A stretch of DNA of 11,284 nt, taken from Saprospiraceae bacterium. Its GTDB lineage: Bacteria > Bacteroidota > Bacteroidia > Chitinophagales > Saprospiraceae. The translations under genes and the position numbers were made by a program. Position 1 is the first letter of the stretch; each line of letters starts with the position of its first letter. A model generated the notes under the pieces. That model was not told where the DNA came from, did not search any database, and saw nothing but the letters and a program-made list of their open reading frames with translations. Of this stretch, positions 1-8,267 are shown in pieces. The stretch covers positions 1 to 11,284 of the forward strand of contig JAGQWV010000205.1 in assembly GCA_020437045.1 (NCBI GenBank), given 5' to 3'.

Positions 1-65
1 GCCGTGAAGAAAAAGGTCTTCAGGTACTGGCCCATAATATATCGATCGATCAACTTCAGTCTCAT
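1..65 (-). CDS. LptF/LptG (YjgP/YjgQ) family permease, N-terminal fragment
   Basis: The minus strand starts an ATG at 65 that shares the four bases ATGA with the tgt stop and stays open to the window edge. The 21 visible residues begin MRLKLIDRYIMGQYLKTFFF. This basic stretch, then a DRYI-type segment and an aromatic start of a membrane helix, resembles the N-terminus of YjgP/YjgQ permeases, which often begin like K-L-[LI]-D-R-Y-I-x-x-x-[FY]-L. The family forms the inner-membrane LptFG part of the lipopolysaccharide exporter. From memory, such a permease often follows tgt in Bacteroidota. Translational coupling to tgt is likely given the overlap. The call rests on a short fragment plus context; LptF and LptG cannot be told apart here. 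Confidence 0.7.
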   Translation of the reverse strand, partial: MRLKLIDRYIMGQYLKTFFFT

Positions 66-1192
66 AGTTTGGTCGTCACAATGTTGAGCATATCATTCAT
101 CCAAAGATGAAAACGATTTTCCTTGATCATTTTACGGGCTTCCGACATTAGTGAGGTGTAAAAACTGAGATTTTGCAAGGAAGCTAATTGAGCGCCCAAC
201 ATCTCTTTACTAACAATTAAATGCCTTAGATAGGCTTTACTATGGGTTCGAAGCAATTCTATCGGACTATTCTTATCGATGGGTGCCGGACAGTCGGCCC
301 ACTTCCTGTTTTTGATGTTTAACAAGCCTTCTGAAGTATAGATCAGTCCATGGCGTGCATTTCGGGTTGGCAGCACGCAATCAAACATATCTACACCTAA
401 TGCCATGCAATGAAGCAAGTCAGCTGGTGTACCAACCCCCATCAGATATCTGGCACCAGATTTCGGAAGAATATTACAAACCAATCCGGTCATTTCATAC
501 AACATTTCTGGCGGCTCACCAACGGACAAACCTCCAATCGCTGAAATCGTACTATCCAAAGCGGCTATGCGCTGTGCTGATTTCGTTCTAAGATCAGGAT
601 AAACACTACCCTGTACAATCGGTGCCAACAACTGCTTATGTCCATATAAAGGTGTACTGTCTGCAAAAAAGCTCAGACATCGATCCAGCCAGCGATGGGT
701 AAGATCCAGCGATTTTGTGGCATAATGCTTATCGCAAGGGTATGGCGTGCATTCATCAAAGGCCATGATAATGTCGGCACCAATGATTCTTTGGATTTCT
801 ATAGCTCTTTCGGGACTAAAGGTATGTTTAGAACCATCGATATGGGAGGCAAAGGTGGCTCCCTCTTCGGTTATCTTTCTTCTTGCACTGAGTGAATACA
901 CCTGATAACCTCCGCTGTCTGTAAGGATGGGACGATGCCAGTTGATAAATTGGTGAAGACCACCAATGGACTGCATGATTTCCAGACCAGGCCTCAGGTA
1001 CAGATGATATGTATTGCCCAAGATTATCTGAGCATTGACCTCCCTGGCCAATTGATGCTGATTGACGCCCTTTACCGTACCCTGGGTTCCTACCGGCATA
1101 AAAGTTGGTGTCTGAATCTCACCATGGTCGGTTTGTAAAATACCACATCTGGCAGCAGTTTCTGCGCAAGTATGGGTCAAAGTAAAACTCAT
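62..1192 (-). CDS. tgt: Queuine/preQ1 tRNA-guanine transglycosylase
   Basis: Full-length Tgt (376 residues, usual size) exchanges the wobble guanine (position 34) of GUN-anticodon tRNAs for the queuosine precursor preQ1. It keeps the DSGGYQ motif (Asp92, general base), DECT at 146-149, the QG..YPDLR segment near 194-202, GGLSVGE at 220-226 and the nucleophile Asp271 in MFDCVLPTRNARHG. Aligned without gaps from Asp271 to Zymomonas Tgt (nucleophile Asp280; zinc ligands Cys318, Cys320, Cys323, His349), the ligand positions here are Ser309, Ile311, Leu314 and Gln340, so the structural zinc site is absent. The flanking AYLRHL and NLSFY segments are intact, so this is not a frameshift. The ATG at 1192 lies 9 bases after the rodA stop, and the stop overlaps the permease start. 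Identity is very secure. Confidence 0.97.
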   Translation of the reverse strand: MSFTLTHTCAETAARCGILQTDHGEIQTPTFMPVGTQGTVKGVNQHQLAREVNAQIILGNTYHLYLRPGLEIMQSIGGLHQFINWHRPILTDSGGYQVYSLSARRKITEEGATFASHIDGSKHTFSPERAIEIQRIIGADIIMAFDECTPYPCDKHYATKSLDLTHRWLDRCLSFFADSTPLYGHKQLLAPIVQGSVYPDLRTKSAQRIAALDSTISAIGGLSVGEPPEMLYEMTGLVCNILPKSGARYLMGVGTPADLLHCMALGVDMFDCVLPTRNARHGLIYTSEGLLNIKNRKWADCPAPIDKNSPIELLRTHSKAYLRHLIVSKEMLGAQLASLQNLSFYTSLMSEARKMIKENRFHLWMNDMLNIVTTKL

Positions 1193-1201
1193 AAGCTTGC
1201 T

Positions 1202-2608
1202 CTAATTGAGATATCGTTGGCTATCAAATTTGAGTAAAACACCTATCATCAGCGTAAATCCAAGTAAGGAAGAGCCTCCGGCACTGATAAAGGGCAATGG
1301 TATTCCAATAATGGGTAATAACCCCATAGTCATCCCAATATTAATGGCAAAGTGGAAGAACAATATACCGACAACGCCATATATATATTGGCGAAAAAGA
1401 TTAAGCCTTTGTCGTTCGGCAAGTACCACCATTCGTATCATCAGTAAGATAAAAAGACTGATGATGGTAAATGAACCAATAAAGCCTTGTTCCTCACCAA
1501 CTGTACAGAAAATAAAGTCAGTAGATTGTTCAGGTACATAATTCAGTTTTGTCAATGTTCCCTGTAAAAATCCTTTTCCAGAAACACCTCCCGAACCAAT
1601 AGCCATCTTGGAAAGCAAGACGTTGTATAAAGGTCCTTGGGGATCACACTTCTCGGGATGCAGCCATACGTTTATTCGATCTTGATGGTGTGGTTCCAGT
1701 ACATTATCAAAAACATAGTCAGTGCCAAATGAAAGTCCGGAAAAGATCAACACTGAGCCGAGTACCATCGCTGAGACCTGCATCCTGCCTTTCAATACCT
1801 GTAAAAACAGAAAAAACAGAAGGAGTATGCCATTGATCACCAGAATTTGCACCTTCAGATCCTGGCTGATACAAACGATCGAAGCTACCAACAACATGAC
1901 TATACTGAGATTCCAATAGTTACGATACTCAAAATTTTGCACGAGTACCGCCATTCCTATGACCATCAATAAAATTGTAACTGTCAGAGGGTCAAATAAC
2001 AGCGCTAAGATAAAGATGGCAGCGGCAGAAAGACCCAATACATAGGGCAATGGCGATAATCCCTCTCTGTACAAAAGAATAAAAAACGACAAAAAAACCA
2101 GAGCACTACCGGGATCTGGCTGCAATAATGTCAAGGCAAAAGGCACCATCAATAAAGAGATCACCACCAGAATATCCTTGGTAGATCTCAATTTGGAAGT
2201 GGGTCCGGATAAATATCCTGACACCGCAAGACAGGTCCCGAATTTGGCTATTTCAGCTGGTTGAAGCGAAAATCCGAAAAAATTAAACCAGGATTTTGCA
2301 CCGTTGACCTCCGACCCAAAAATCAATACTGTTACCAGCAAGACCATTGAAAGACCATAAATAGGATAGGCAAAATTTCTCCAAAATTTCCAGTCGATGT
2401 TAAGGATAGCCAACATGAGTAGGAAAGCGAGACCCACCCAGATGGTTTGCTTACCCATAGCATTGGTCAATGAAAATATTTGTTCTTCCTCACCTTTATA
2501 TTCGACCGCAAAAATCATCAACCACCCAATGAGCACGAGGCTCAGATAGAGTGAAAAAGTAATCCAGTCAATACTTTTCCTTTGTGCACCACTTCTACCC
2601 AGTGCCAT
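1202..2608 (-). CDS. rodA: RodA, SEDS-family peptidoglycan glycosyltransferase
   Basis: A 468-residue multi-pass membrane protein of the RodA/FtsW/SpoVE (SEDS) family, which polymerises lipid II into glycan strands in the elongasome. Visible hallmarks are QPAEIAK (116-122), PDPGSA (164-169), the periplasmic stretch DRINVWLHPEKCDPQGPLYN (309-328), KMAIGSGGVSGKGFLQGT (334-351), PEQSTDFIF (359-367) with Asp364 at the position of the essential Asp262 of E. coli RodA, and GIPLPFISAGGSS (435-447). The HPE..DP.G.LYN and GSGG..GKG patterns match RodA better than FtsW. It is about 100 residues longer than E. coli RodA; nearly all the extra length lies between PDPGSA and the periplasmic loop and is very hydrophobic (about 186-298), adding perhaps three helices. 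The ATG follows the preceding gene's TAG with no gap, suggesting translational coupling. Confidence 0.95.
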   Translation of the reverse strand: MALGRSGAQRKSIDWITFSLYLSLVLIGWLMIFAVEYKGEEEQIFSLTNAMGKQTIWVGLAFLLMLAILNIDWKFWRNFAYPIYGLSMVLLVTVLIFGSEVNGAKSWFNFFGFSLQPAEIAKFGTCLAVSGYLSGPTSKLRSTKDILVVISLLMVPFALTLLQPDPGSALVFLSFFILLYREGLSPLPYVLGLSAAAIFILALLFDPLTVTILLMVIGMAVLVQNFEYRNYWNLSIVMLLVASIVCISQDLKVQILVINGILLLFFLFLQVLKGRMQVSAMVLGSVLIFSGLSFGTDYVFDNVLEPHHQDRINVWLHPEKCDPQGPLYNVLLSKMAIGSGGVSGKGFLQGTLTKLNYVPEQSTDFIFCTVGEEQGFIGSFTIISLFILLMIRMVVLAERQRLNLFRQYIYGVVGILFFHFAINIGMTMGLLPIIGIPLPFISAGGSSLLGFTLMIGVLLKFDSQRYLN

Positions 2609-3019
2609 CTAAAACGACGGGTTATAGAGAACTTTCTCAGGTTCTACATCATCCAAAACCAGTAGAGCCGAAGGATATCTTCTTTTGACACGATGCAGAA
2701 GATTATAGGCCTCAAGTTTTTCTTTAAAGGCTGCATCACGAAGCTTCAGGATGTAATATGGATTGTCAAAGGTCCACTCTAACCGAAGATTGGGAAAAAT
2801 ATTTTCAAATCTGGTTTTTTCATTCTCCATATCTCTTCGATCACTTACTGCTGTGACTTGGATGCGCCAAGCCTTTATCGTCGCTTGGCTCTTATTCTTT
2901 GTAGCGAAAGTATTTAACATCTTTTGGATGGTAGGACTCATAATTACCTCATTCTGTGCCTCAAGGACTGTGCCCCACGTCATCCCGATTAAAAGGGCAA
3001 ATGCAATCTTTAAACTCAT
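2609..3019 (-). CDS. Small exported SPOR-domain protein
   Basis: I place the start at the ATG at 3019, 10 bases after the secA stop, because it opens directly into a signal peptide: MSLKIAFALLIGMTWGTVLEA, cleavage likely before Gln22. An in-frame ATG at 3088 would add 23 residues, overlap secA and bury the signal. In the 136-residue form a short linker leads to a SPOR-like domain (about 50-126). It begins AWRIQVTAVSDR, continues through a helix rich in charge, a second strand pair NPYYILKLRDAAFKEKLEAY, and ends YPSALLVLDDVEPE, the usual two-repeat SPOR pattern. SPOR domains bind denuded glycan strands of peptidoglycan, which suits the gene's place directly before rodA. The fold call is from sequence pattern only; the role in the cell wall is inferred. 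Confidence 0.8.
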   Translation of the reverse strand: MSLKIAFALLIGMTWGTVLEAQNEVIMSPTIQKMLNTFATKNKSQATIKAWRIQVTAVSDRRDMENEKTRFENIFPNLRLEWTFDNPYYILKLRDAAFKEKLEAYNLLHRVKRRYPSALLVLDDVEPEKVLYNPSF

Positions 3020-3029
3020 TCTATCCTTA

Positions 3030-6000
3030 TTAGTTTCTACCATGACAATGTTTGTATTTCTTACCGCTTCCACAAGGACAGGGGTCATTACGACCTATTT
3101 TGGGATCCTGACGACGAATTGTCTCCTGTTTAGGTTGCTCGCTTACCGACTCTGCTGCGGCCCTCGCAGCACTGGCACCTCCATCACCTGATCCTCCACC
3201 TCGATTTGCACTCACTTTGCTGAGATCGGTACGTTGCGCACGAGCTTCCCTTACTTCATCTGGTTCATTAATCAGTAATTTTCCTCTGGAAAGGAATGCT
3301 GTGACATCATAATTGATTTTATAAATCAGTTGCTCGAACAGTTCATAAGCTTCCATTTTATAGATCACCAATGGATCTTTTTGCTCGAAAGACGCTGCTT
3401 GTACGGATTCTTTTAATTCATCCATATTTCTCAGATGCTCTTTCCAGTTCTCATCGATCAGCGCCAAAGTGACTGTCTTTTCAATATCACGAGTGATAGA
3501 TCTACCTTGTGTATCGACTGCATCTTTCAGGTTGGCCGATACTTGTAACTGCCGTTTACTACCATCGGTGATAGGTAAGGCAATATACTTGTACCGATGC
3601 CCTTCATTATCAAATACATTTTTAACTACCGGAAATAAGGAAACAGCTATTTGTTCTCCTTTTTGCTGATAGAAGTTTGAAAACTCCTTTATCAATTCAT
3701 CCAGTACCTCTTCCTCACTTGCTTCCCGGAAAAATGCAGCATCCATCTGGGGATCGATACCCAGTGATTGGATGGCTGTCTTTCGGAAACTATCATAATC
3801 ACCAGCTGATTTGTGGCTGGCAACGATATTTTCAATTAAGCCTTCAAACATATGATTCAAGTCGACAGACAATCGAGCTCCGGAGAGTGCGTTTCGGCGT
3901 TTCTGATAGATGGCCTCCCGCTGAATGTTCATGACATCATCGTACTCCAGCAACCGCTTACGAATCCCAAAGTTGTTTTCTTCTACTTTCTTTTGGGCTC
4001 GTTCGATAGACTTGGTCACCATACTATGTTGAATGACTTCACCCTCTTTATGACCCATGCGGTCCATCAACTTGGCGATCCGTTCAGACCTAAACAATCT
4101 CATCAGGTTGTCTTCCAGCGATACAAAAAACTGGGATGACCCAGGATCTCCCTGTCGACCGGATCGTCCTCTTAGCTGCCGGTCCACCCTCCTGCTATCA
4201 TGCCTTTCCGTTCCGATGATTGCTAATCCACCCGCTTTCTTAACTTCACTGCTGATCTTGATGTCGGTACCCCGACCGGCCATATTTGTAGCAATCGTTA
4301 CTTTTCCGGGTTTACCTGCTTCGGCCACAATTTCCGCTTCCCGCTGGTGCTGCTTCGCATTCAATACATTATGCTCTAAATTTCTCAATTTGAGCATCCG
4401 GCTTAATTTCTCTGACACGTCAACGGAGGTTGTACCCACCAGAACTGGACGACCCGCTTTACTGAGTGAGACAATCTCATCAATAACCGCATTAAACTTT
4501 TCCCTGGCGGTCTTGAACACCAAATCTTCGCGATCGTCCCGTATGATTGGACGATTCGTTGGTATCACCACTACATCCAGCTTGTATATTTCCCAAAATT
4601 CATTTGCCTCTGTCTCTGCAGTACCTGTCATACCGGATAATTTGTGGTACATACGGAAGTAGTTCTGTAGGGTGACCGTGGCATAAGTCTGTGTTAGTTC
4701 TCCTACTTTTACATTTTCCTTTGCTTCCAAAGCCTGGTGCAGACCATCAGAATAGCGTCGACCTTCCATCATCCGTCCGGTCTGTTCATCTACAATCTTT
4801 ACTTGCCCATCCAGTACCACATATTCTTCATCACGGTCAAAGAGGGTATAAGCCTTCAATAGTTGGCTTACGGCATGAAGCCGTTTTGATTTGATGCTAT
4901 AATCCTGAATGACCGCTTGCTTGGCTTCTTTTATCTCCTTGTCAGTGAAGGTGTTGTTCTCCTCGATAGCCATGATCTCCGATCCAATATCCGGTAGAAT
5001 AAACAAATTTGGGTCATCACCTCCACGAGCCAGAAATTCTGCTCCCTTATCCGTCAGATCAACGGTTCGATTCTTTTCATCGATGGTAAAGAATAAGGGT
5101 TCATCTACGATATGCATATTCTTTGACTGTTCCTGCATATAGTAGTTTTCTGCTTTTTGCAGGCTAACTCTCACGCCCTCTTCACTTAAGAATTTTGTCA
5201 GCGGCCGGTACTTTGGTAGAGCCCGATAGGTACGCAGCAATGCCATACCACCTTGTCCCTCATCATAGCCGGATTCACCATTATTGATCTTGGCTTTAGC
5301 AGAGGCTAGATAGTCTGTAGCTAATTTTCTCTGTGCATTTACCAGACGCTCGACAGAAGGTCTCAAGGCAATATACTCCTGATCTTCCGCATCCTGACCT
5401 ACTGGTCCGGAAATGATCAATGGCGTTCGGGCATCGTCGATCAAGACGGAGTCGACCTCATCCACCATAGCAAAATGGTGCTTTCTCTGCACCAACTCAC
5501 TGTTGGAGCGCACCATATTATCCCTTAAATAATCGAATCCAAACTCACTGTTGGTACCATAGGTGACATCACATCTATAGGCATTAATACGTTCTGCTGA
5601 GTGTGGTCGGTATTTGTCGATACAATCGACAGTCAGAAAAAGAAATTCAAAAATAGGACCTACCCACTCACTATCCCGACGAGCCAGGTAATCATTTACC
5701 GTGATCAAATGCACTCCCTCTCCGGAAAGGCCGTTGAGATAAGCCGGCAAAGTGGCAACCAGCGTTTTTCCTTCTCCTGTAGCCATCTCAGCAATTTTTC
5801 CATCATGCAAAACCATTCCACCGATTAACTGCACATCATAATGTACCATATCCCAGGTGATCTCACCACCAGCAGCCATCCACTTATTTTGCCAGATAGC
5901 CTGATCTCCGTCAATACTGATGTAAGAATTCTTTGCGGCCAAATTCCGGTCAAAATCGGTAGCCGTGACCTTCAATTGCTCGTTCTCCGTAAATCTCCTT

Positions 6001-6350
6001 GCTGTTTCCTTAACTACAGCGAAAGCTTCGGGAAGGATTTCATTCAGAATGTCTTCCAGGTGCTGATCCTTTTCCTTAATCATCTCATCAATCTCATTGA
6101 AGAGCTGTTCTTTTACTCCAAAATCAGGTTCTGAATTTGCCTGCTCCTGAAGAGCTTCAATATCGGCTGTGATGCCAGCCAGATGATCAGCAATTCGAGC
6201 TTTAAATTCAAAGGTTTTATTTCTTAGTTCGTCATTGGATAAAGAGTGATAGGCCTCGTAGTGCTGAAGGATCTGATCAACAATAGGTGTATATTTTTTT
6301 ACGTCCCGGTCAAACTTAGTTCCGAAGATCTTAGTGATAAAGTTTAGCAT
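3030..6350 (-). CDS. secA: Preprotein translocase ATPase SecA
   Basis: SecA is the motor ATPase that drives unfolded preproteins through SecYEG. The 1106-residue product has Walker A MATGEGKT (189-196, Lys195), DEVD (297-300), the PPXD region, DEQTGRMMEGRRYSDGLHQA (521-540), TNRP (598-601), GRGTDI (692-697), QLRGRSGRQGDPG (725-737), the helical wing/scaffold, a Gly/Ala-rich linker (about 1050-1070) and a C-terminal zinc finger with Cys1091, Cys1093, Cys1102 and His1103, the SecB/lipid-binding tail. It is about 200 residues longer than E. coli SecA. Part of this is a longer N-terminal helical region, and about 70 extra residues lie between motif II and the PPXD (about 317-417). From memory this is usual for Bacteroidota. 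The ATG at 6350 gives the expected N-terminus MLNFITKIFG. It heads the five-gene minus-strand run. Confidence 0.98.
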   Translation of the reverse strand: MLNFITKIFGTKFDRDVKKYTPIVDQILQHYEAYHSLSNDELRNKTFEFKARIADHLAGITADIEALQEQANSEPDFGVKEQLFNEIDEMIKEKDQHLEDILNEILPEAFAVVKETARRFTENEQLKVTATDFDRNLAAKNSYISIDGDQAIWQNKWMAAGGEITWDMVHYDVQLIGGMVLHDGKIAEMATGEGKTLVATLPAYLNGLSGEGVHLITVNDYLARRDSEWVGPIFEFLFLTVDCIDKYRPHSAERINAYRCDVTYGTNSEFGFDYLRDNMVRSNSELVQRKHHFAMVDEVDSVLIDDARTPLIISGPVGQDAEDQEYIALRPSVERLVNAQRKLATDYLASAKAKINNGESGYDEGQGGMALLRTYRALPKYRPLTKFLSEEGVRVSLQKAENYYMQEQSKNMHIVDEPLFFTIDEKNRTVDLTDKGAEFLARGGDDPNLFILPDIGSEIMAIEENNTFTDKEIKEAKQAVIQDYSIKSKRLHAVSQLLKAYTLFDRDEEYVVLDGQVKIVDEQTGRMMEGRRYSDGLHQALEAKENVKVGELTQTYATVTLQNYFRMYHKLSGMTGTAETEANEFWEIYKLDVVVIPTNRPIIRDDREDLVFKTAREKFNAVIDEIVSLSKAGRPVLVGTTSVDVSEKLSRMLKLRNLEHNVLNAKQHQREAEIVAEAGKPGKVTIATNMAGRGTDIKISSEVKKAGGLAIIGTERHDSRRVDRQLRGRSGRQGDPGSSQFFVSLEDNLMRLFRSERIAKLMDRMGHKEGEVIQHSMVTKSIERAQKKVEENNFGIRKRLLEYDDVMNIQREAIYQKRRNALSGARLSVDLNHMFEGLIENIVASHKSAGDYDSFRKTAIQSLGIDPQMDAAFFREASEEEVLDELIKEFSNFYQQKGEQIAVSLFPVVKNVFDNEGHRYKYIALPITDGSKRQLQVSANLKDAVDTQGRSITRDIEKTVTLALIDENWKEHLRNMDELKESVQAASFEQKDPLVIYKMEAYELFEQLIYKINYDVTAFLSRGKLLINEPDEVREARAQRTDLSKVSANRGGGSGDGGASAARAAAESVSEQPKQETIRRQDPKIGRNDPCPCGSGKKYKHCHGRN

Positions 6351-6388
6351 AAACTGGTTTCTTTATATCAAAAAAGTTTTTGATTTCG

Positions 6389-6396
6389 CAAAGATA
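6389..6396 (-). promoter_or_regulatory. Candidate secA promoter -7 element
   Basis: The minus strand reads TATCTTTG here, an exact match to the Bacteroidota -7 consensus TAnnTTTG. It lies 38 bases upstream of the secA ATG, so a transcript would carry a leader of about 30 bases. There is no TTG at the usual distance upstream, so the -33 element is weak or missing. A perfect inverted repeat begins at its first base, which would suit regulation at this promoter. Confidence 0.45.
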
Positions 6397-6417
6397 AGGA
6401 TAATACAAGCTATCCTT
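6396..6417. repeat. Inverted repeat AAGGATA-N8-TATCCTT overlapping the secA promoter
   Basis: AAGGATA at 6396-6402 and TATCCTT at 6411-6417 are perfect reverse complements, 7 bp each, around an 8-base spacer. Position 6396 is also the first base of the secA -7 element, so the dyad covers the region between -7 and the expected -33. A protein-binding operator is the natural reading. A transcript hairpin is less likely because the repeat lies upstream of the expected start of the secA transcript. Confidence 0.45.
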
Positions 6418-6491
6418 TAGAACGTAATTTGACGATCATATATCATACCATCCTACTTTCTTCGATCACTTTAAGCCATAATGACAGGTTT

Positions 6492-6517
6492 TTGACGTTT
6501 AGTATGTGATATATTTG
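6492..6517 (+). promoter_or_regulatory. Candidate promoter of the T9SS type B protein gene
   Basis: TATATTTG at 6510-6517 matches TAnnTTTG exactly, and TTG at 6492-6494 could be the -33 element. The 15-base spacing is shorter than the usual 17-23, so the upstream half is uncertain. A start of transcription about 6-7 bases downstream would leave a leader of only about 10 bases, the A-rich AAAGAATTTG, before the ATG at 6535. Confidence 0.45.
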
Positions 6518-6534
6518 CCCAGCCAAAGAATTTG

Positions 6535-8253
6535 ATGAGGTATTTCAAAACTTTTTTTCTGCTTTTTGCCAGCTTTTTCGTCAGTCGAAGCTTTGCTCAA
6601 ATTTTACCACCACAGTTAGACTGTATCCGGGGAGACACCATATTCTGGACTCCTGTTGTGAATAATTGCGGAGCTTTTGTCAGTACTGACATTTTTTATA
6701 GCGCCAGCCCCGGTGGCACCTATAATCTTTTGATACAAATTACTGATCCCAATGTAACGAGCTTTCATCACCCGGTCATGGGTGATGCTTATTATTATCT
6801 GCAATCCAATTACAACTGTCCGGGAGAAACACCCATCCCTTCCGACACCATGAGCAACCGGCCACCTGCCGCCACAGTTCTTGAGAAGGTGACCGTTGAG
6901 GCGGGTGGAGTACTCGTCTCCTGGTATGATAATATGGATCCGAAAACAGTAGGATACATTGTATATCGCTCTACCGCTCAGGGGACGGTCCCGATCGACA
7001 CGGTGTATGGAGCCTTAGAATATTTGGATATGAATGCTAATGCAGATTCTCATTCAGAAACCTATTATGTACTGGCAGTTGATCAATGTGGCAACACTGG
7101 ATTTTTCGATGCTCCACATGAAACGATGCATCTGACTACAAAGGTCAATTTTTGTGATCGATATATTGAGCTTAACTGGAATAACTACAAGGGCTGGCAG
7201 AATGGCACAGAGAGTGTGCAAATCTGGCTGGGCATCGACGGTAATCCTCTTGCTTTCGAACATCAGGTACAACTTAACGATACACTCGCTTATCTATCCG
7301 GCATTGAGGATAATCGTGAATACTGTGTGGCCATGGTTGCCAAAGAAACAGGAAGAAATGTCAGGGTATTCAGCAATACGATCTGTGAAACCAGTCAGGT
7401 TATCTCTGAGATTAAGAGATTGCAAATTCGAAATGTTTCGGTCAACATGAATGGGGATATTGAAATTTTGTGGGATCATAACGCAGAAGCGGATATTGAC
7501 AGTTTGTACATTAATAAAGGTCTGCAGAATAGTGCACTGAATCTTTGGCAGGACCTCACAGGCATATTGCCTTTTAAAGATACCGTTAATACCATTGATA
7601 TGGATGTGTCAACATCAGCAGATATATACCAGTATCAGATTAGTGCAATAGATGATTGCGATGCTGGAATCGAATCGAATTACTTTCATTCTATTTTATT
7701 GACTGCACAATCAGCCGTAGCCGGAGAAAACCAACTAAACTGGAGTCCTTTTGATGCATCCGGACGTAATCTGATCAACTATCAATTGTGTAGAATTGAG
7801 CAAGACGGCTCCGAAACCAATGTATACGAGGGTGCGGGTGCACCACTTCAATTTATGGATCAGGTATCTCCTACCGACGCCCGGGATTTTTGTTATGTCC
7901 TAAAAGCTTTTCATACGAATAGTCAAAATAGTGATACCCTGGTAGCCCGGTCAAACATCGCTTGCATAGAGCAAAAAGTGGGATTATACATTCCTAATGC
8001 CTTTGTGCCAGACGGAGTCAATAATGTATTCCGGCCCGAATCAACGATCGCTTCCAACTTGCACAACTATCGAATGCAGATCTTCAACCGGTGGGGTGGT
8101 ATCATCTTCGAATCTGATGATTTAAATTACGGATGGGATGGAAAACAAGATGGCAAGCCACTGAATCCCGGGGTTTATTTTTATATCGTTACCTATAGAC
8201 AACCCGATGGCAAAGAAGAACGTGAAGCGGGCACGTTAAATCTGATCCGATAG
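6535..8253 (+). CDS. Secreted multidomain protein with gliding-motility/T9SS type B C-terminal domain
   Basis: The ATG at 6535 is preferred over the in-frame TTG just before it. It gives 572 residues beginning with a signal peptide (MRYFKTFFLLFASFFVSRSFA, cleavage before Gln22). The middle contains about four beta-rich segments of fibronectin type III character, each with a VSW/LNW/ILWD/LNWSPF strand and a closing YYVLAVD, YCVAMVA, YQYQISAID or FCYVLKAF strand followed by a Cys-containing turn. The last 90 residues are a gliding-motility-associated C-terminal (CHU_C, type B sorting) domain: YIPNAFVPDGVNNVFRPES, YRMQIFNRWGGIIFES, YGWDGKQDGKPLNPGVYFYIV and a final GTLNLIR. Such proteins cross the inner membrane by Sec and the outer membrane by the type IX system and stay on the surface or are released. 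No enzyme domain is visible; adhesion or a structural surface role is inferred. Confidence 0.92.
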   Translation: MRYFKTFFLLFASFFVSRSFAQILPPQLDCIRGDTIFWTPVVNNCGAFVSTDIFYSASPGGTYNLLIQITDPNVTSFHHPVMGDAYYYLQSNYNCPGETPIPSDTMSNRPPAATVLEKVTVEAGGVLVSWYDNMDPKTVGYIVYRSTAQGTVPIDTVYGALEYLDMNANADSHSETYYVLAVDQCGNTGFFDAPHETMHLTTKVNFCDRYIELNWNNYKGWQNGTESVQIWLGIDGNPLAFEHQVQLNDTLAYLSGIEDNREYCVAMVAKETGRNVRVFSNTICETSQVISEIKRLQIRNVSVNMNGDIEILWDHNAEADIDSLYINKGLQNSALNLWQDLTGILPFKDTVNTIDMDVSTSADIYQYQISAIDDCDAGIESNYFHSILLTAQSAVAGENQLNWSPFDASGRNLINYQLCRIEQDGSETNVYEGAGAPLQFMDQVSPTDARDFCYVLKAFHTNSQNSDTLVARSNIACIEQKVGLYIPNAFVPDGVNNVFRPESTIASNLHNYRMQIFNRWGGIIFESDDLNYGWDGKQDGKPLNPGVYFYIVTYRQPDGKEEREAGTLNLIR

Positions 8254-8267
8254 ATCGCTATTTCACA

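Noticed and set aside
1206..1541. 111-codon plus-strand frame
   Set aside because: Antisense to the conserved C-terminal part of rodA.
3020..3088. Extended start of the SPOR protein inside secA
   Set aside because: It would place 23 polar residues before the signal peptide and overlap the secA zinc-finger codons; the ATG at 3019 fits export better.
2763..3191. 142-codon plus-strand frame with hydrophobic stretches
   Set aside because: Antisense to the SPOR-domain gene and the secA 3' end, both supported by recognisable protein motifs; hydrophobicity comes from the complement of charged codons.
4057..4662. 201-codon plus-strand frame
   Set aside because: It lies wholly inside secA on the other strand and is a shadow of its codon use; no domain features are visible.
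6364..6513. Three copies of TATATCA (6364-6370, 6439-6445, and reversed at 6507-6513) in the divergent region
   Set aside because: Short, very AT-rich and unevenly spaced; easily chance in such sequence, although it could be looked for in relatives.
6532..6534. TTG as start of the type B protein
   Set aside because: An ATG follows immediately in frame and gives the same signal peptide.
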